64,000 bases of DNA from Saprospiraceae bacterium (lineage in GTDB: Bacteria; Bacteroidota; Bacteroidia; Chitinophagales; Saprospiraceae): the NCBI GenBank assembly GCA_958295895.1, contig CATQHI010000022.1, forward strand, positions 1-64,000, read 5' to 3'. Position 1 is the first letter of the stretch, and the number at the start of each line of letters is the position of its first letter. The position numbers were made by a program, and so were the translations under genes. Below the pieces are notes generated by a model. It was not told where the DNA came from and ran no database searches. It was given only the letters and a program-made list of their open reading frames with translations. Below, piece after piece: positions 9,203 to 17,831 of this stretch.

Positions 9203-10057
9203 ATGAATAACCAGACAGTAATCGGCGTTTTTGACACCAAAGCACAGGCCAACAGCGCCAAGGAAGCCCTCACCAAGGAGGGATTCACCGGCAGCGACAT
9301 CGACGTATCCCAGTACGGAAGCCACGGTAGCCGCAGTGAGGAGTACCACGACGATCACGACAGTTCCATCGGCCGTTTCTTCGATAACTTGTTCGGAGAC
9401 GACGATGACGACTACGAGCGCCGTCGTACAGTAGGCCGTGAGGTCGCCAGCCGGGGTACCGTAGTCACCGTACATACCAGTGGGATGGAAAAAGCCAAGA
9501 AAGCTGCCAACATCCTGGACCGCTACGGTGCCATCGATATGGACGACCGTTACCAGCAGTACGAAAGCGACAGCTTCGATGCCAGCGCTAACCGCAACCG
9601 CCTCAATGAACGTTTCGGTGATATCGACACCGACGGTACCATTGAAGTCATCAAGGAAGACGTCAAGGTAGGTAAGCGCGAGGTAGAAACCGGAGGCGTC
9701 ACCGTACGTAGCCACATCGTCGAGCGCCCCGTAGAGGAGGATATCCGCCTGCGTACCGAGAAGGTAACCGTGACACGTACCCCCGTTGATCGGGCTGCCG
9801 ATAGCGCTGACTTCCGCGACCAGACCATCTCCATGAAGGAGACCGCTGAGGAGGCCGTCGTATCCAAAACCGCCCGTGTGGTGGAGGAGATCAACGTAAA
9901 GAAGGACGTCGATACCCGCACCGAAACCGTTCGGGAAACCGCCCGTGAAACCGAGGTGGACATTTCTCAGGACGGTGGCGAGACCCTCCGTGACACCGAC
10001 GGTACCGTTCGTACCGATACCGATCGCAACCGGACTACCGACCGCGACCTCGTCTAG
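9203..10057 (+). CDS. General stress protein: YflT/GSP17M-like N-terminus with DUF2382 C-terminus
   Basis: 284 residues. The first about 100 residues (NNQTVIGVFDTKAQANSAKE, TVVTVHTSGMEKAKKAANIL) resemble the heat-induced stress/GSP17M fold, interrupted by a very acidic stretch with a DDDDD run near residue 70. Residues about 140-245 form a DUF2382 domain (IEVIKEDVKVGKREVETGGV, RLRTEKVTVTRTPVDR). The tail is hydrophilic and rich in Thr, Asp and Arg. No signal peptide or membrane segment, so cytoplasmic. Its codons give a long open frame on the opposite strand, which is a shadow. Confidence 0.8.
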   Translation: MNNQTVIGVFDTKAQANSAKEALTKEGFTGSDIDVSQYGSHGSRSEEYHDDHDSSIGRFFDNLFGDDDDDYERRRTVGREVASRGTVVTVHTSGMEKAKKAANILDRYGAIDMDDRYQQYESDSFDASANRNRLNERFGDIDTDGTIEVIKEDVKVGKREVETGGVTVRSHIVERPVEEDIRLRTEKVTVTRTPVDRAADSADFRDQTISMKETAEEAVVSKTARVVEEINVKKDVDTRTETVRETARETEVDISQDGGETLRDTDGTVRTDTDRNRTTDRDLV

Positions 10058-10082
10058 TCCCCTCCCGACATCCACACCATCG

Positions 10083-10119
10083 GCAGCCTAGTCCACGCGG
10101 GCTAGGCTGCTGTTTTTTA
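10083..10119 (+). terminator. Terminator between the DUF2382 gene and the 10142 gene
   Basis: Stem GCAGCCTAG (10083-10091) / CTAGGCTGC (10102-10110), 10-base loop, then TGTTTTTT. It would separate expression of the two halves of the stress cluster. Confidence 0.8.
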
Positions 10120-10141
10120 CCTACTTAAATACAACCACACC

Positions 10142-10798
10142 ATGGCAGAAATACGCATTGAAGAAAAGAAAACCACGGGCAGCATCTGGCCCTGGATCAT
10201 TGGTCTCCTTCTTCTCGGACTCATCATCTGGGGAGTATCCGAAGCCTTCGACGAATCCGACGAAGTAGTCACGGAGGAAGTCATGGAAAACGACGAAGGG
10301 GTGGCACCCGTTGCTCAGGGCGTCGATGAGAATAACAACTACAACGATTACGAGGTCAACACCGATTACGCTAGCGCTAAGGAAGCCTACCTCGCCACTA
10401 CCGCTAATATGGAGGGCGAAATGGGCCTCGACCACGAGTTCACCCACAAGGCGCTTACCGAGTTAGCTGACGCTGCATCTGCCCTGGCCGTAAGTGCAGG
10501 AGTCGATGAGTCCGCAGATACGGGCGAAAAGGCTCAACGCGTGAAACAATTGGCCGAGGAGATCACTCGCGATCCCATGGCTAGCGATCACGCCGACAAG
10601 ATTAAAATGGCCTCCATGCTGATCGTCGAGATGCTAGAGGACGTCAGCCAGGCTAAGAATAACGAGGCCGGCGATGCTATCAGCAAACTGCGGCAGGAGG
10701 CTCAGGCGATGACCGCCGAGACCCTTACCCTCAATCAAAAAGAGAATGTGCGCAGCTTCTTTGGTCAGGCCCGTACCGTGCTCAATGAAATGAGCTAG
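10142..10798 (+). CDS. Membrane-anchored hypothetical protein of the stress cluster
   Basis: 218 residues; family not recognised. A short basic N-terminus (MAEIRIEEKKTTGS) precedes one membrane helix at about residues 15-35 (IWPWIIGLLLLGLIIWGV). A very acidic linker (DESDEVVTEEVMENDE) follows, then a helical domain of about 130 residues that begins near YASAKEAYLATTANMEG. Topology suggests a periplasmic helical bundle anchored in the inner membrane. It sits between a DUF2382 and a PRC-barrel gene on the same strand, which suggests an envelope stress role by context only. Confidence 0.75.
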   Translation: MAEIRIEEKKTTGSIWPWIIGLLLLGLIIWGVSEAFDESDEVVTEEVMENDEGVAPVAQGVDENNNYNDYEVNTDYASAKEAYLATTANMEGEMGLDHEFTHKALTELADAASALAVSAGVDESADTGEKAQRVKQLAEEITRDPMASDHADKIKMASMLIVEMLEDVSQAKNNEAGDAISKLRQEAQAMTAETLTLNQKENVRSFFGQARTVLNEMS

Positions 10799-10847
10799 GG
10801 CTTGACCCCCTCTCTTCGTTTCCTTTCATAACTAAAACTACATCCAT

Positions 10848-11381
10848 ATGAGTACCATCATTAACGACACCGAAAACACCCGCCTGAAGTTCCTAGAAGA
10901 TCTTTCCGGCTACAAGGTACACCACGACGACATCGACCCCCGGGGCTATACCGTAAAGCTCAGTTCTGGTGAGACCATCGGCGAGGTCGAAGGTCTGCTG
11001 GCCGATACCAGTGCAAATCTCGTCCGCTACATTGAGGTAGAGATAGATGACGATGTCATCGAGCGCCACACCTCAGGCCGGTATAGCGAGGAGGACCGCC
11101 ATGCGCTCATCCCCGTGGGCCTAGTGCACCTTAATAGTTCCAGCAACTCCGCCACGCTGCTCGGTTTGACCTTCGATCACTTAGTTGACTATCCCCGCTT
11201 TCAAAAAAATAAGGGCTACACCACCCGCTACGAGATCGATACCAACGATTACCTGTCCGACTTCCACGAGTACGGCACCAGCTACCAGCGCGACCGCTTC
11301 TCGACCAACGAGTACCGCAACGCCGATACGCTGCATGACGACTTCTATACCAGCGACTTCTACACGAAAACGCCCCGGTAG
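10848..11381 (+). CDS. PRC-barrel domain protein
   Basis: 177 residues, soluble. The first half is a PRC-barrel: FLEDLSGYKVHHDDIDPRGY, SGETIGEVEGLLADTSANLV, RYIEVEI and HALIPVGLVHLN match the strand order of that family. The C-terminal about 60 residues are rich in Tyr, Asp and Arg and look disordered. PRC-barrel proteins often accompany DUF2382 proteins in stress clusters, as here; the ligand is unknown. A terminator follows. Confidence 0.85.
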   Translation: MSTIINDTENTRLKFLEDLSGYKVHHDDIDPRGYTVKLSSGETIGEVEGLLADTSANLVRYIEVEIDDDVIERHTSGRYSEEDRHALIPVGLVHLNSSSNSATLLGLTFDHLVDYPRFQKNKGYTTRYEIDTNDYLSDFHEYGTSYQRDRFSTNEYRNADTLHDDFYTSDFYTKTPR

Positions 11382-11404
11382 CTCTTTAAAGATTACATTA
11401 TTAC

Positions 11405-11436
11405 ACCCGATCCGCCCCCGGCAGATCGGGTTTTTT
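11405..11436. terminator. Terminator between the PRC-barrel gene and lptD
   Basis: Stem ACCCGATC (11405-11412) / GATCGGGT (11424-11431) and a T-run on the plus strand. It ends the plus-strand stress cluster, directly before the convergent lptD stop at 11435. Confidence 0.85.
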
Positions 11437-14281
11437 ATCGCCCGAACTGCTGCTGTCCATCGTAGCGATTCTGGTTGATAGGCACCTCCAGAAAATCAAA
11501 GGTACCGGGCTTCACCGCAATGGTAAACTGGTAAGTGTTGCGCTGCGGCGCCCAGCTGAAGCGCATCTCCCAGCAGTGCAGGTCACGGGCGAAGCTGAGG
11601 TAGGGGTACGTGATGCGCCTGCTGGTGAAGTCGTAGCCGATCTGCCCGATGTTGACACTCCAGTTTTCGGTTACTTGTAGTGCACCGCGGAGCTCGATGC
11701 TATTGGCAGTAGTATTGAAGCGTAGCGTATCGCGGGCACCCTCCTCCAGGGCCACCTCCCGGTCGAGCCGAAAGTTGAGGGTATGGCGGATGCTGAAGTT
11801 CTCAAAGAGGCTTAGGAAGTCCGTTTCTTCGAACAAGGTCGCCTGTTCCTCCCGTCGCTGTCTACGCTCCTCGGCCACGTCGGTGACGAACTCCTCCTCC
11901 TGCCCCTGGAAGAGTTCCCGAAACTTGTCCACCGTTAGACTGGTAGATATCGTTGCGTTAAAATCGCTCAGTTGTACGGGTACCCCCCGCTCGCTCAGCG
12001 TGGTACGGTTTATGCGGCTTACCCGCCGGGTCTGCTCGTTGTACGTACTAACGTACGGATCGAACTGTGCACGCAGACTAACCTGGGAAAGGCCCTTGAA
12101 GAGTCGAGTGCTGCCGTTCACGTTGATCGGACTCCACTGCAGGCTATCCGCGCTCAACTGGTAGCGCCCCGTCACCCCGATATTTTGGAACAGTTTGATG
12201 ATCTGGTCGGCGCTATCCTTGCGGCTGTACACCTTGGCCTCGAAGAGGTTACTGAGACTGTAGTTGATGCCCAGGTTACCCTCCGTACGGGTGGGCTGGC
12301 CGAAAATTTGTCCTGCGAAGGGACTAACGAACCTGGTGGGATCGCCCCGCTGCGGATCGACCTCTGACTGAGCTACGAAGTACGGCAGTCCACTGATGAA
12401 GTCTACCGCATCACGGTTATCCGGCTGGTAACTCAGTGAGACGGTAGGCTTAAGCACGTGACGGATACCCTTTAGGCCAAACAGTCCCCCCCGCCCAAAC
12501 TGCACCTTACCGAAAAGCTGGGTGCTCACGCTCACGCCGGCATTGAAATTACGGAAGGAAGCTACGCCCGGCCTGAAACGCTCATCATTAATGGACGCAA
12601 AGCTGATGGTATCGGTAATGAGGTTCCCATCCTGGTCCAGTGCGTCCTCCGTCTCGATCGTAGAGGTATCGAGGAAGTAATCGAGCGTCTTGCCGTAGTA
12701 CACCTCCGAGTAGTTCACATTCGGGCTCACGTTGAAGAACTTGAGCACGTTCAGACTTAGGGAGGCGCTGGCATCCTGCTGAAAGCCGTAGCGGGCATCG
12801 GTCAACGTCTGGGGTGTGAAGAAGGTACTGTCAATGCCCGCAAATTCTGTACGGAGTTGGCTCCCGTAGCGAACGGCTAGTTTCTTGTACCACTTACGGG
12901 CACTTCCCGGCAAACTCCGCAGGGGGTAGATCGTCTGCGTCTGAAACTGGGCATCGGGGAAGTTGACGCTGATCTGCCGCGTCTGGTTATTTTGACTGTG
13001 GTTAAGTCCGGCCGTAAGAGTAGACTTTAGCTTCGGGAAGGTCTTGGTGATGTTCATCGACGAGCGGATCACGTTCGTGCTGGCCGCCTCGTAGGTATTG
13101 ATGAAACGCTGGTCGACCAGGTCGGTCTGAAAGTTGACACTGCCCCCGAAGGTAAAGGTAGGATGCGCCCGGGGGTCCTGCCGGTGCGTCCAGCCGATGG
13201 TGATGCCGCTCGCTACCACCTCGTTGAGCCCCTGCTCGATGGAGGATTCCGTGATTAACCGGCGGTAGCTGACGTTGGCATTTCCACTGTATTTATACCG
13301 CTTCCGGTAGCTGGTGGCCGTATTCACCGTGAAGGTTCCGTTGAGATAAATATCCGTAGTGGCCGTCAGATTCACGTGTTCCCCCAGCGGAAAGAACCAG
13401 CCAATGCCCTGAAAGCCGAACCCCCACTGCGGACTGTACTGGTAGTCGCTCGGAAAGAGCAGTCCGCTTGAGCGCCCGCTCTTCAGCGGAAAAAACCCGA
13501 AGGGTAGCCATAAGGGCGTCGGCACTCCCATAATCTCCAGGTTCGACGGACCGATGATGGCCAGCTTGTTCGGTACGATCTTGGCCCGCTGTGTACGGAT
13601 GCCATAGTGGGGATGCTCCAGCGAGCAACTGGTGAAGATGGCCCCCTCGGTGTAGATCACGTCCGAGCGCGTGGAATCGTTGGTCTGGATCGCCCCACTG
13701 ACGAACTTCGACTTGCCCCCACGAATAAAGACATCGTCCTGGGTGGTCACAGTCTCCTTGACGATGCCCTTTCGCGACTTGAAGTTATACTCCAGACTCT
13801 TGGCGCTAAATTCTTGTCCACCATCGCTGAAGATCGGGTCGCCTACCAGTACGCCTGCACTATCGGGGTACGGGGCGGCACGGACCAGGTTGGTGCCGTA
13901 GTCCAGGGTAATGAAGTCGGCCTTTAGGCTAATTTGCTGGTACTTCACCTCCGCCGCTCCGTAGAGGCGAATTTGTTGGTTGGCAAGATCGATGTCCATA
14001 CTGTCCCGCGCCTGGTAATCTACGGGGGCATCGAGGCTGTCCGGGCTCATCTGAAAGTCAGCCGTCGACCCGCGGAATGGCGCTTCCTGCGACACACTAT
14101 CCACCTGCGCACCCGCCCAGAAGGGTAGGCTCAGCAGACAAAACAGGAGGGCGGCGGCGCGCAGGTGCAAGGGCGGGTGGTTGGAAAACAGAGCTACGGA
14201 ATGGATACGAAAAACGAGTGACGCGTTGGGCGTGCGACGCCGAAACCGGGGCTTTAACGCTTCCTTAATACGGGCCGGCAA
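11435..14281 (-). CDS. lptD: LptD/OstA-like LPS-assembly outer-membrane protein
   Basis: Outer-membrane beta-barrel that inserts LPS into the outer leaflet. The N-terminal OstA-like region follows the signal peptide (DLANQQIRLYGAAEVKYQQI, then LKADFITLDYGTNLV). Next is the conserved barrel entry PTPLWLPFGFFPLKSGRSSG, then many barrel strands to about residue 948. The longest reading starts at TTG 14281, but that TTG lies inside a TACCTTTG -7 element (14286-14279). The first downstream start-like codon is TTG 14170, which gives the clean signal peptide MHLRAAALLFCLLSLPFWAG. The true start is therefore probably 14170, and that codon belongs to a copy of the dispersed motif. Confidence 0.85.
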   Translation of the reverse strand: MPARIKEALKPRFRRRTPNASLVFRIHSVALFSNHPPLHLRAAALLFCLLSLPFWAGAQVDSVSQEAPFRGSTADFQMSPDSLDAPVDYQARDSMDIDLANQQIRLYGAAEVKYQQISLKADFITLDYGTNLVRAAPYPDSAGVLVGDPIFSDGGQEFSAKSLEYNFKSRKGIVKETVTTQDDVFIRGGKSKFVSGAIQTNDSTRSDVIYTEGAIFTSCSLEHPHYGIRTQRAKIVPNKLAIIGPSNLEIMGVPTPLWLPFGFFPLKSGRSSGLLFPSDYQYSPQWGFGFQGIGWFFPLGEHVNLTATTDIYLNGTFTVNTATSYRKRYKYSGNANVSYRRLITESSIEQGLNEVVASGITIGWTHRQDPRAHPTFTFGGSVNFQTDLVDQRFINTYEAASTNVIRSSMNITKTFPKLKSTLTAGLNHSQNNQTRQISVNFPDAQFQTQTIYPLRSLPGSARKWYKKLAVRYGSQLRTEFAGIDSTFFTPQTLTDARYGFQQDASASLSLNVLKFFNVSPNVNYSEVYYGKTLDYFLDTSTIETEDALDQDGNLITDTISFASINDERFRPGVASFRNFNAGVSVSTQLFGKVQFGRGGLFGLKGIRHVLKPTVSLSYQPDNRDAVDFISGLPYFVAQSEVDPQRGDPTRFVSPFAGQIFGQPTRTEGNLGINYSLSNLFEAKVYSRKDSADQIIKLFQNIGVTGRYQLSADSLQWSPINVNGSTRLFKGLSQVSLRAQFDPYVSTYNEQTRRVSRINRTTLSERGVPVQLSDFNATISTSLTVDKFRELFQGQEEEFVTDVAEERRQRREEQATLFEETDFLSLFENFSIRHTLNFRLDREVALEEGARDTLRFNTTANSIELRGALQVTENWSVNIGQIGYDFTSRRITYPYLSFARDLHCWEMRFSWAPQRNTYQFTIAVKPGTFDFLEVPINQNRYDGQQQFGR
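14149..14170 (-). repeat. Dispersed 20-bp motif at the lptD start
   Basis: The minus strand reads TTGCACCTGCGCGCCGCCGC, with the last part diverged. Sense to lptD; its first three bases are the probable lptD start codon, and it encodes LHLRAAA. A weaker half-copy, CACCTGCGCACCCGCCC, lies on the opposite strand at 14103-14119. Confidence 0.5.
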
Positions 14282-14378
14282 AGGTACGACACCGGGGACG
14301 GCGAGGCCGGGTCGGTTGAATTTGGTATATTTCCCGGTAACGAAAATTTTATCTACCCCCTCATCAAGTATCTATGAT

Positions 14379-15776
14379 ATGCCCTCCAATTTCATCTTCG
14401 AGCTGCTCTGTATCGACCCCGAAGACATCAACGACCAGCGCGGCTTCATCCACGCCATCAGCTACTCCAATGACGTCTGGAACGGCCGCTCGCCCATCAT
14501 CACGAAGGACAAAAACGGCCTCGAATTTATCAAGGGCGAAAGTGGCCTTACGGTTAGTGTCATCAACGTAGACACCAGTAAAATCCTTACCGATCTAGTA
14601 GAAGCCGCCTTCGTGCTTCGCGTCGAAAGCCCCATGTTCGAACCCCTGGAGCCCTTTCGCCAGCGGCTGCTGCGGCACCTGAGCGACAAGCTGCGCTTTA
14701 ACCACCTGCGGGTGCTACAGGACGATATCAGCTCCGAGATCGCCAACCAGCTCTACCCTAAGATCAATGCCGTGGAGAACCTGCTGCGGCGCTACCTGAT
14801 CAAGTTTTTCTTCCAGCGCGTAGGGATGTCCTGGTGGGAGGTCACGGCCACGCCGAAGATGATCGAGAAGGTGAAGGCCCGGCAGCGCAACCGCTCCAAC
14901 CAGTTTAGCTACTTCATCAACTCCGACATCGAGTTTGCGGACTTTGATGACCTGGGGCTGCTGATTTACAAGCAGTCTACGGGCTTCAACGAGCCGGAAA
15001 AAGTACTCGAACGCCTGTCCCACATCGAAACCGTCGAGGAGCTGCGCGAGCTCAAGGAGAACCTGGAGGGCAACTACACGAAGTACTTCAAGACCTTCTT
15101 CCGCGACAAAAACTTCGAACGGCTCTGGAAGGAGATGTCCAAGATTCGCAACAAGGTGGCCCACCAGGCGACCTTCTTTCACTCCGAGCTGCGCAAGGGC
15201 ATCGACCTTTCCGCCGAGCTGACTAGCATCATCAAGGAGGCCGAAAGCCACATTGATGAGATCGTATTGTCCCTTAAGGAGAAGCAGGCCATCCACCAGG
15301 CCGCTGCTGAAGTGGTACGCGAGGAGCAGGAGGAGGCGGCCGTACACCAGGTGCACGATCTTAACGGTCAGCGCACCCAGCAGGCTGCTACCGAGGAGGC
15401 CGCCCTGGCCGCCACCAAGGGACCGGATGCCGGCAGCGACCACCGCGTCAAGCTCACCGGCCCCAAGGTCATCGGCAAGATCAAGCTGGAACATAAAACC
15501 AACAGCTACCGCGACACCGCCCCCCCGGGCTACCGCGTCATCACCGCCGAGGAGATCCTGGACGAACTGCACGATGCCCTGCACCTCAACTTCACTACCT
15601 ACGTGGGCCTGAAGTGGTTCGTGACCCAGTACCTGGCCAATAAGGGCTACGCTATTGGCACGACCTACTCCCTGGTCAACATCCTCATCGAGCAGGAGCA
15701 CATCGAGCTGTACGATTATGAGAGCTCGGAGGGGTATATGATCAAGGCGGTGCGGCTTCCGGCGGACGGGGACTAA
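14379..15776 (+). CDS. HEPN-domain protein of unknown function
   Basis: 465 residues starting at ATG 14379 (MPSNFIFELLCIDPEDINDQ); the open frame to 14181 overlaps the lptD start and is not used. The middle is helical and holds an R-x4-H motif (RNKVAH, Arg257-His262), the catalytic signature of HEPN ribonucleases and toxins, after LLRRYLIKFFFQRVG and WKEMSKI. A coiled, Glu/Gln/Ala-rich linker (about 305-365) leads to a C-terminal domain of about 100 residues (YRVITAEEILDELHDALHLN, LIEQEHIELYDYESSEG) that looks like a winged helix. No antitoxin-like gene is adjacent. It could be a defence or regulatory RNase; no function is assigned. Confidence 0.8.
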   Translation: MPSNFIFELLCIDPEDINDQRGFIHAISYSNDVWNGRSPIITKDKNGLEFIKGESGLTVSVINVDTSKILTDLVEAAFVLRVESPMFEPLEPFRQRLLRHLSDKLRFNHLRVLQDDISSEIANQLYPKINAVENLLRRYLIKFFFQRVGMSWWEVTATPKMIEKVKARQRNRSNQFSYFINSDIEFADFDDLGLLIYKQSTGFNEPEKVLERLSHIETVEELRELKENLEGNYTKYFKTFFRDKNFERLWKEMSKIRNKVAHQATFFHSELRKGIDLSAELTSIIKEAESHIDEIVLSLKEKQAIHQAAAEVVREEQEEAAVHQVHDLNGQRTQQAATEEAALAATKGPDAGSDHRVKLTGPKVIGKIKLEHKTNSYRDTAPPGYRVITAEEILDELHDALHLNFTTYVGLKWFVTQYLANKGYAIGTTYSLVNILIEQEHIELYDYESSEGYMIKAVRLPADGD

Positions 15777-17756
15777 CTATTCGAGGATCCGAAAGGTCGT
15801 CCGCCGGTTGCGCTGGTGCTCCTCCTCCGTGCAGCGTTCGCAGATACACGCGGCGACCGGCTGGGTCTCGCCGTAGCCCTTGGCGGACAGGCGATCGGCG
15901 CCGATGCCGGCCTGGACCAGGTAATCGACGGCGGCCTGGGCGCGGGCCTGGGAGAGGGTCTCGTTGTAGTCGTCGCGGCCGCGGCAGTCCGTGTGGCTAC
16001 CGAGCTCGATGCGGATGCCAGGGTTACGGGTCAGCAGGTCGGAGAGCTCATTGAGGGTGGGCTGGGCGTCCTCGCGGATGAAGCTCTCATCGTAGTCGTA
16101 GTAGATATTCTGCAGCACGATCTCCTGGTTACGGAAGATCTTTTCGATCTCGAGCTCCAGTTCGTAGCGCTGCTCGGGAGCGTCGGGGTCGCGGGGTAGG
16201 TTACGGCTGCTGAAACGGCCCTCGGCGGCCAGGTAGTCGGGGCGCTCGGCGCGGAACTCGTAGCGCTGGTCGTCGACTAGTACTAGGCTGAGCTGGCCCT
16301 CCTCGTTCGTGGTGACGGTGCGGCTCTGGTCACCTACCTGGGCAATGACCGTGGCGTTGGGGACGGGGCGTACGCCGAGCACGCGGCTGGAGGGGTTGCT
16401 GGGGTCCTCGCGGATTTTTTCTACCACCGTCACGTCGAGCACGTTGCGGTAGGCGATGGGCGTAGTGTCGGGCGGCGGCGGGGGCAGTTGCGTCTTGGTG
16501 TAGGCGTAGATATCGTCGCTGCCGGAACCGCCGGGGCGGGCGCTACTGAAGTAGCCGGTGGTGGTGGAGCCGATACCGGTACCGTTGCGGCGCACGATGG
16601 TGTAGGCGAAGTCGTCCGCGCCGCTGTTGATCGGTAGGCCCAGGTTTTTGGGCGCGTTGTAGCGCTCGTCGTCGAGCGGCCAGGTGCGGAAGATGTCGAG
16701 TCCGCCAAGGCTTTCGAGGCCATCGCTAGAAAAGTAGAGGGTATCACCGTCGAGGGTAGGAAATTGCTCGTTGCCGGCGGTGTTGATGGCGCGGTTCATC
16801 AGGTCGGGGGTACCCCAGGCCCCGTCTGGACCCTTAATCACCTTATACAGATCGTAACCGCCCCAGCCTTCTACCAGGTTAGCGGAGAATATTAGCGTGT
16901 TTCCATCGGGGCTGAGGGCAGGATGCATATAGTTCGCTTCCGGCGTAACGAAGGGCAGCTTCTCGGCTACCCCCCAACCATCGCCTACCCGCTCGCTGAC
17001 GTAGAGGCCGCAGTAGGCATCGGTGCGCTTGGCCGGCGGGCTACAGCGGGTGAAGATCATGGTATTGCCATCGGCGCTGAAGGCGGGTGTCCCCTCGTTA
17101 TCGTCGGTGTTGAGCGTGGCGGTGAAGCCCTCCACACTACTGGCCTCGGGGTTGGCCCGGAAGAGATCGCTGAAGTGACGGCCCGTCCAGTTGTAGGTCG
17201 CATCGCCCGTAGCGGCTCCCCGGTCGCTGGTAAAGACTAGCGCATTATCGAAGGATACGGCGGCGTAATCGGCCTGCGGGCTATTGAAGGCCACCGGGTT
17301 CACCTCATATTCCTGGCGGTCCTGCTTAGCCTCTCGCTCCCTTAGTTTCATGGCCAGCTCGGCCCCGGCGATGTCCTTGCGGAATTCGTAGCGGCTGCCG
17401 ATCTCGAAGCCCAGGTCGGTGTAGGTCTGGATGGCCTCCTCGTAGCGTTCCAGTCGCTTGAGGGCCGCGGCCTTTTCGCGTAGGGCATCGGGACCGACGC
17501 CGTTGTCGTAGGCCGTCTGGAACCACTCCACGGCCTCTTCGTCACGCCCGAGCTCCCGCAGACTGACGGCCAGGTTGTTGGCGATCTCCCCCTGCTGCCC
17601 CCGGCTCTTTGCCCGCTTGTACTCGCGCTCGAGCATGGGCACGGCGACGTTGTACTGTTTGCGGTCTACGGCGGTGGCGCCGTCAGTGATCTTGGCCGTG
17701 TAGGTACAGCCCGCCAACAGGACTAGAATGAAGGCGACAAAAAGGGCACGCAGCAT
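15777..17756 (-). CDS. PorE-like OmpA-family lipoprotein with TPR and beta-propeller (WD40-like) repeats
   Basis: 659 residues from ATG 17756 (the upstream start at 17795 places 13 residues before the signal peptide). Lipoprotein signal MLRALFVAFILVLLAGC with Cys17. Then TPR-like helices (about 25-125), a PD40/WD40-like propeller (VFTSDRG, PAFSADGNTMIFTR, HPALSPDGNTLIFSANL, FPTLDGDTLYFSSDG), a carboxypeptidase-regulatory-like domain (about 410-510) and a C-terminal OmpA peptidoglycan-binding domain (YYDYDESFI, ELGSHTDCRGRDDYN, RNRRTTFRIL). This order matches PorE of the type 9 secretion system, but many Bacteroidota carry paralogues, so the exact role is unsure. Confidence 0.85.
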   Translation of the reverse strand: MLRALFVAFILVLLAGCTYTAKITDGATAVDRKQYNVAVPMLEREYKRAKSRGQQGEIANNLAVSLRELGRDEEAVEWFQTAYDNGVGPDALREKAAALKRLERYEEAIQTYTDLGFEIGSRYEFRKDIAGAELAMKLREREAKQDRQEYEVNPVAFNSPQADYAAVSFDNALVFTSDRGAATGDATYNWTGRHFSDLFRANPEASSVEGFTATLNTDDNEGTPAFSADGNTMIFTRCSPPAKRTDAYCGLYVSERVGDGWGVAEKLPFVTPEANYMHPALSPDGNTLIFSANLVEGWGGYDLYKVIKGPDGAWGTPDLMNRAINTAGNEQFPTLDGDTLYFSSDGLESLGGLDIFRTWPLDDERYNAPKNLGLPINSGADDFAYTIVRRNGTGIGSTTTGYFSSARPGGSGSDDIYAYTKTQLPPPPPDTTPIAYRNVLDVTVVEKIREDPSNPSSRVLGVRPVPNATVIAQVGDQSRTVTTNEEGQLSLVLVDDQRYEFRAERPDYLAAEGRFSSRNLPRDPDAPEQRYELELEIEKIFRNQEIVLQNIYYDYDESFIREDAQPTLNELSDLLTRNPGIRIELGSHTDCRGRDDYNETLSQARAQAAVDYLVQAGIGADRLSAKGYGETQPVAACICERCTEEEHQRNRRTTFRILE

Positions 17757-17831
17757 AAAAGAGGGCTTTGCACGAAAACGACTGGGGGGGTCCATTGTTG
17801 GCCTTCCAGCGTCGGCTGTCCGTCGCCGGGG

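Noticed and set aside
9197-10075. Long open frame (292 codons) on the minus strand opposite the DUF2382 gene
   Set aside because: It is the shadow of a Glu/Asp/Arg/Val-rich gene in GC-rich DNA; its product is an unnatural Val/Gly/Asp-rich string, and the plus strand has clear family motifs.
14715-15701. Minus-strand open frame of 328 codons opposite the HEPN gene
   Set aside because: Low-complexity Leu/Val/Gly composition without motifs; the plus strand has a coherent protein with a HEPN signature.
17781-17795. C7 tract at the upstream start of the PorE-like gene as a phase-variation switch
   Set aside because: It lies before the preferred start at 17756, so slippage would not affect the mature lipoprotein.
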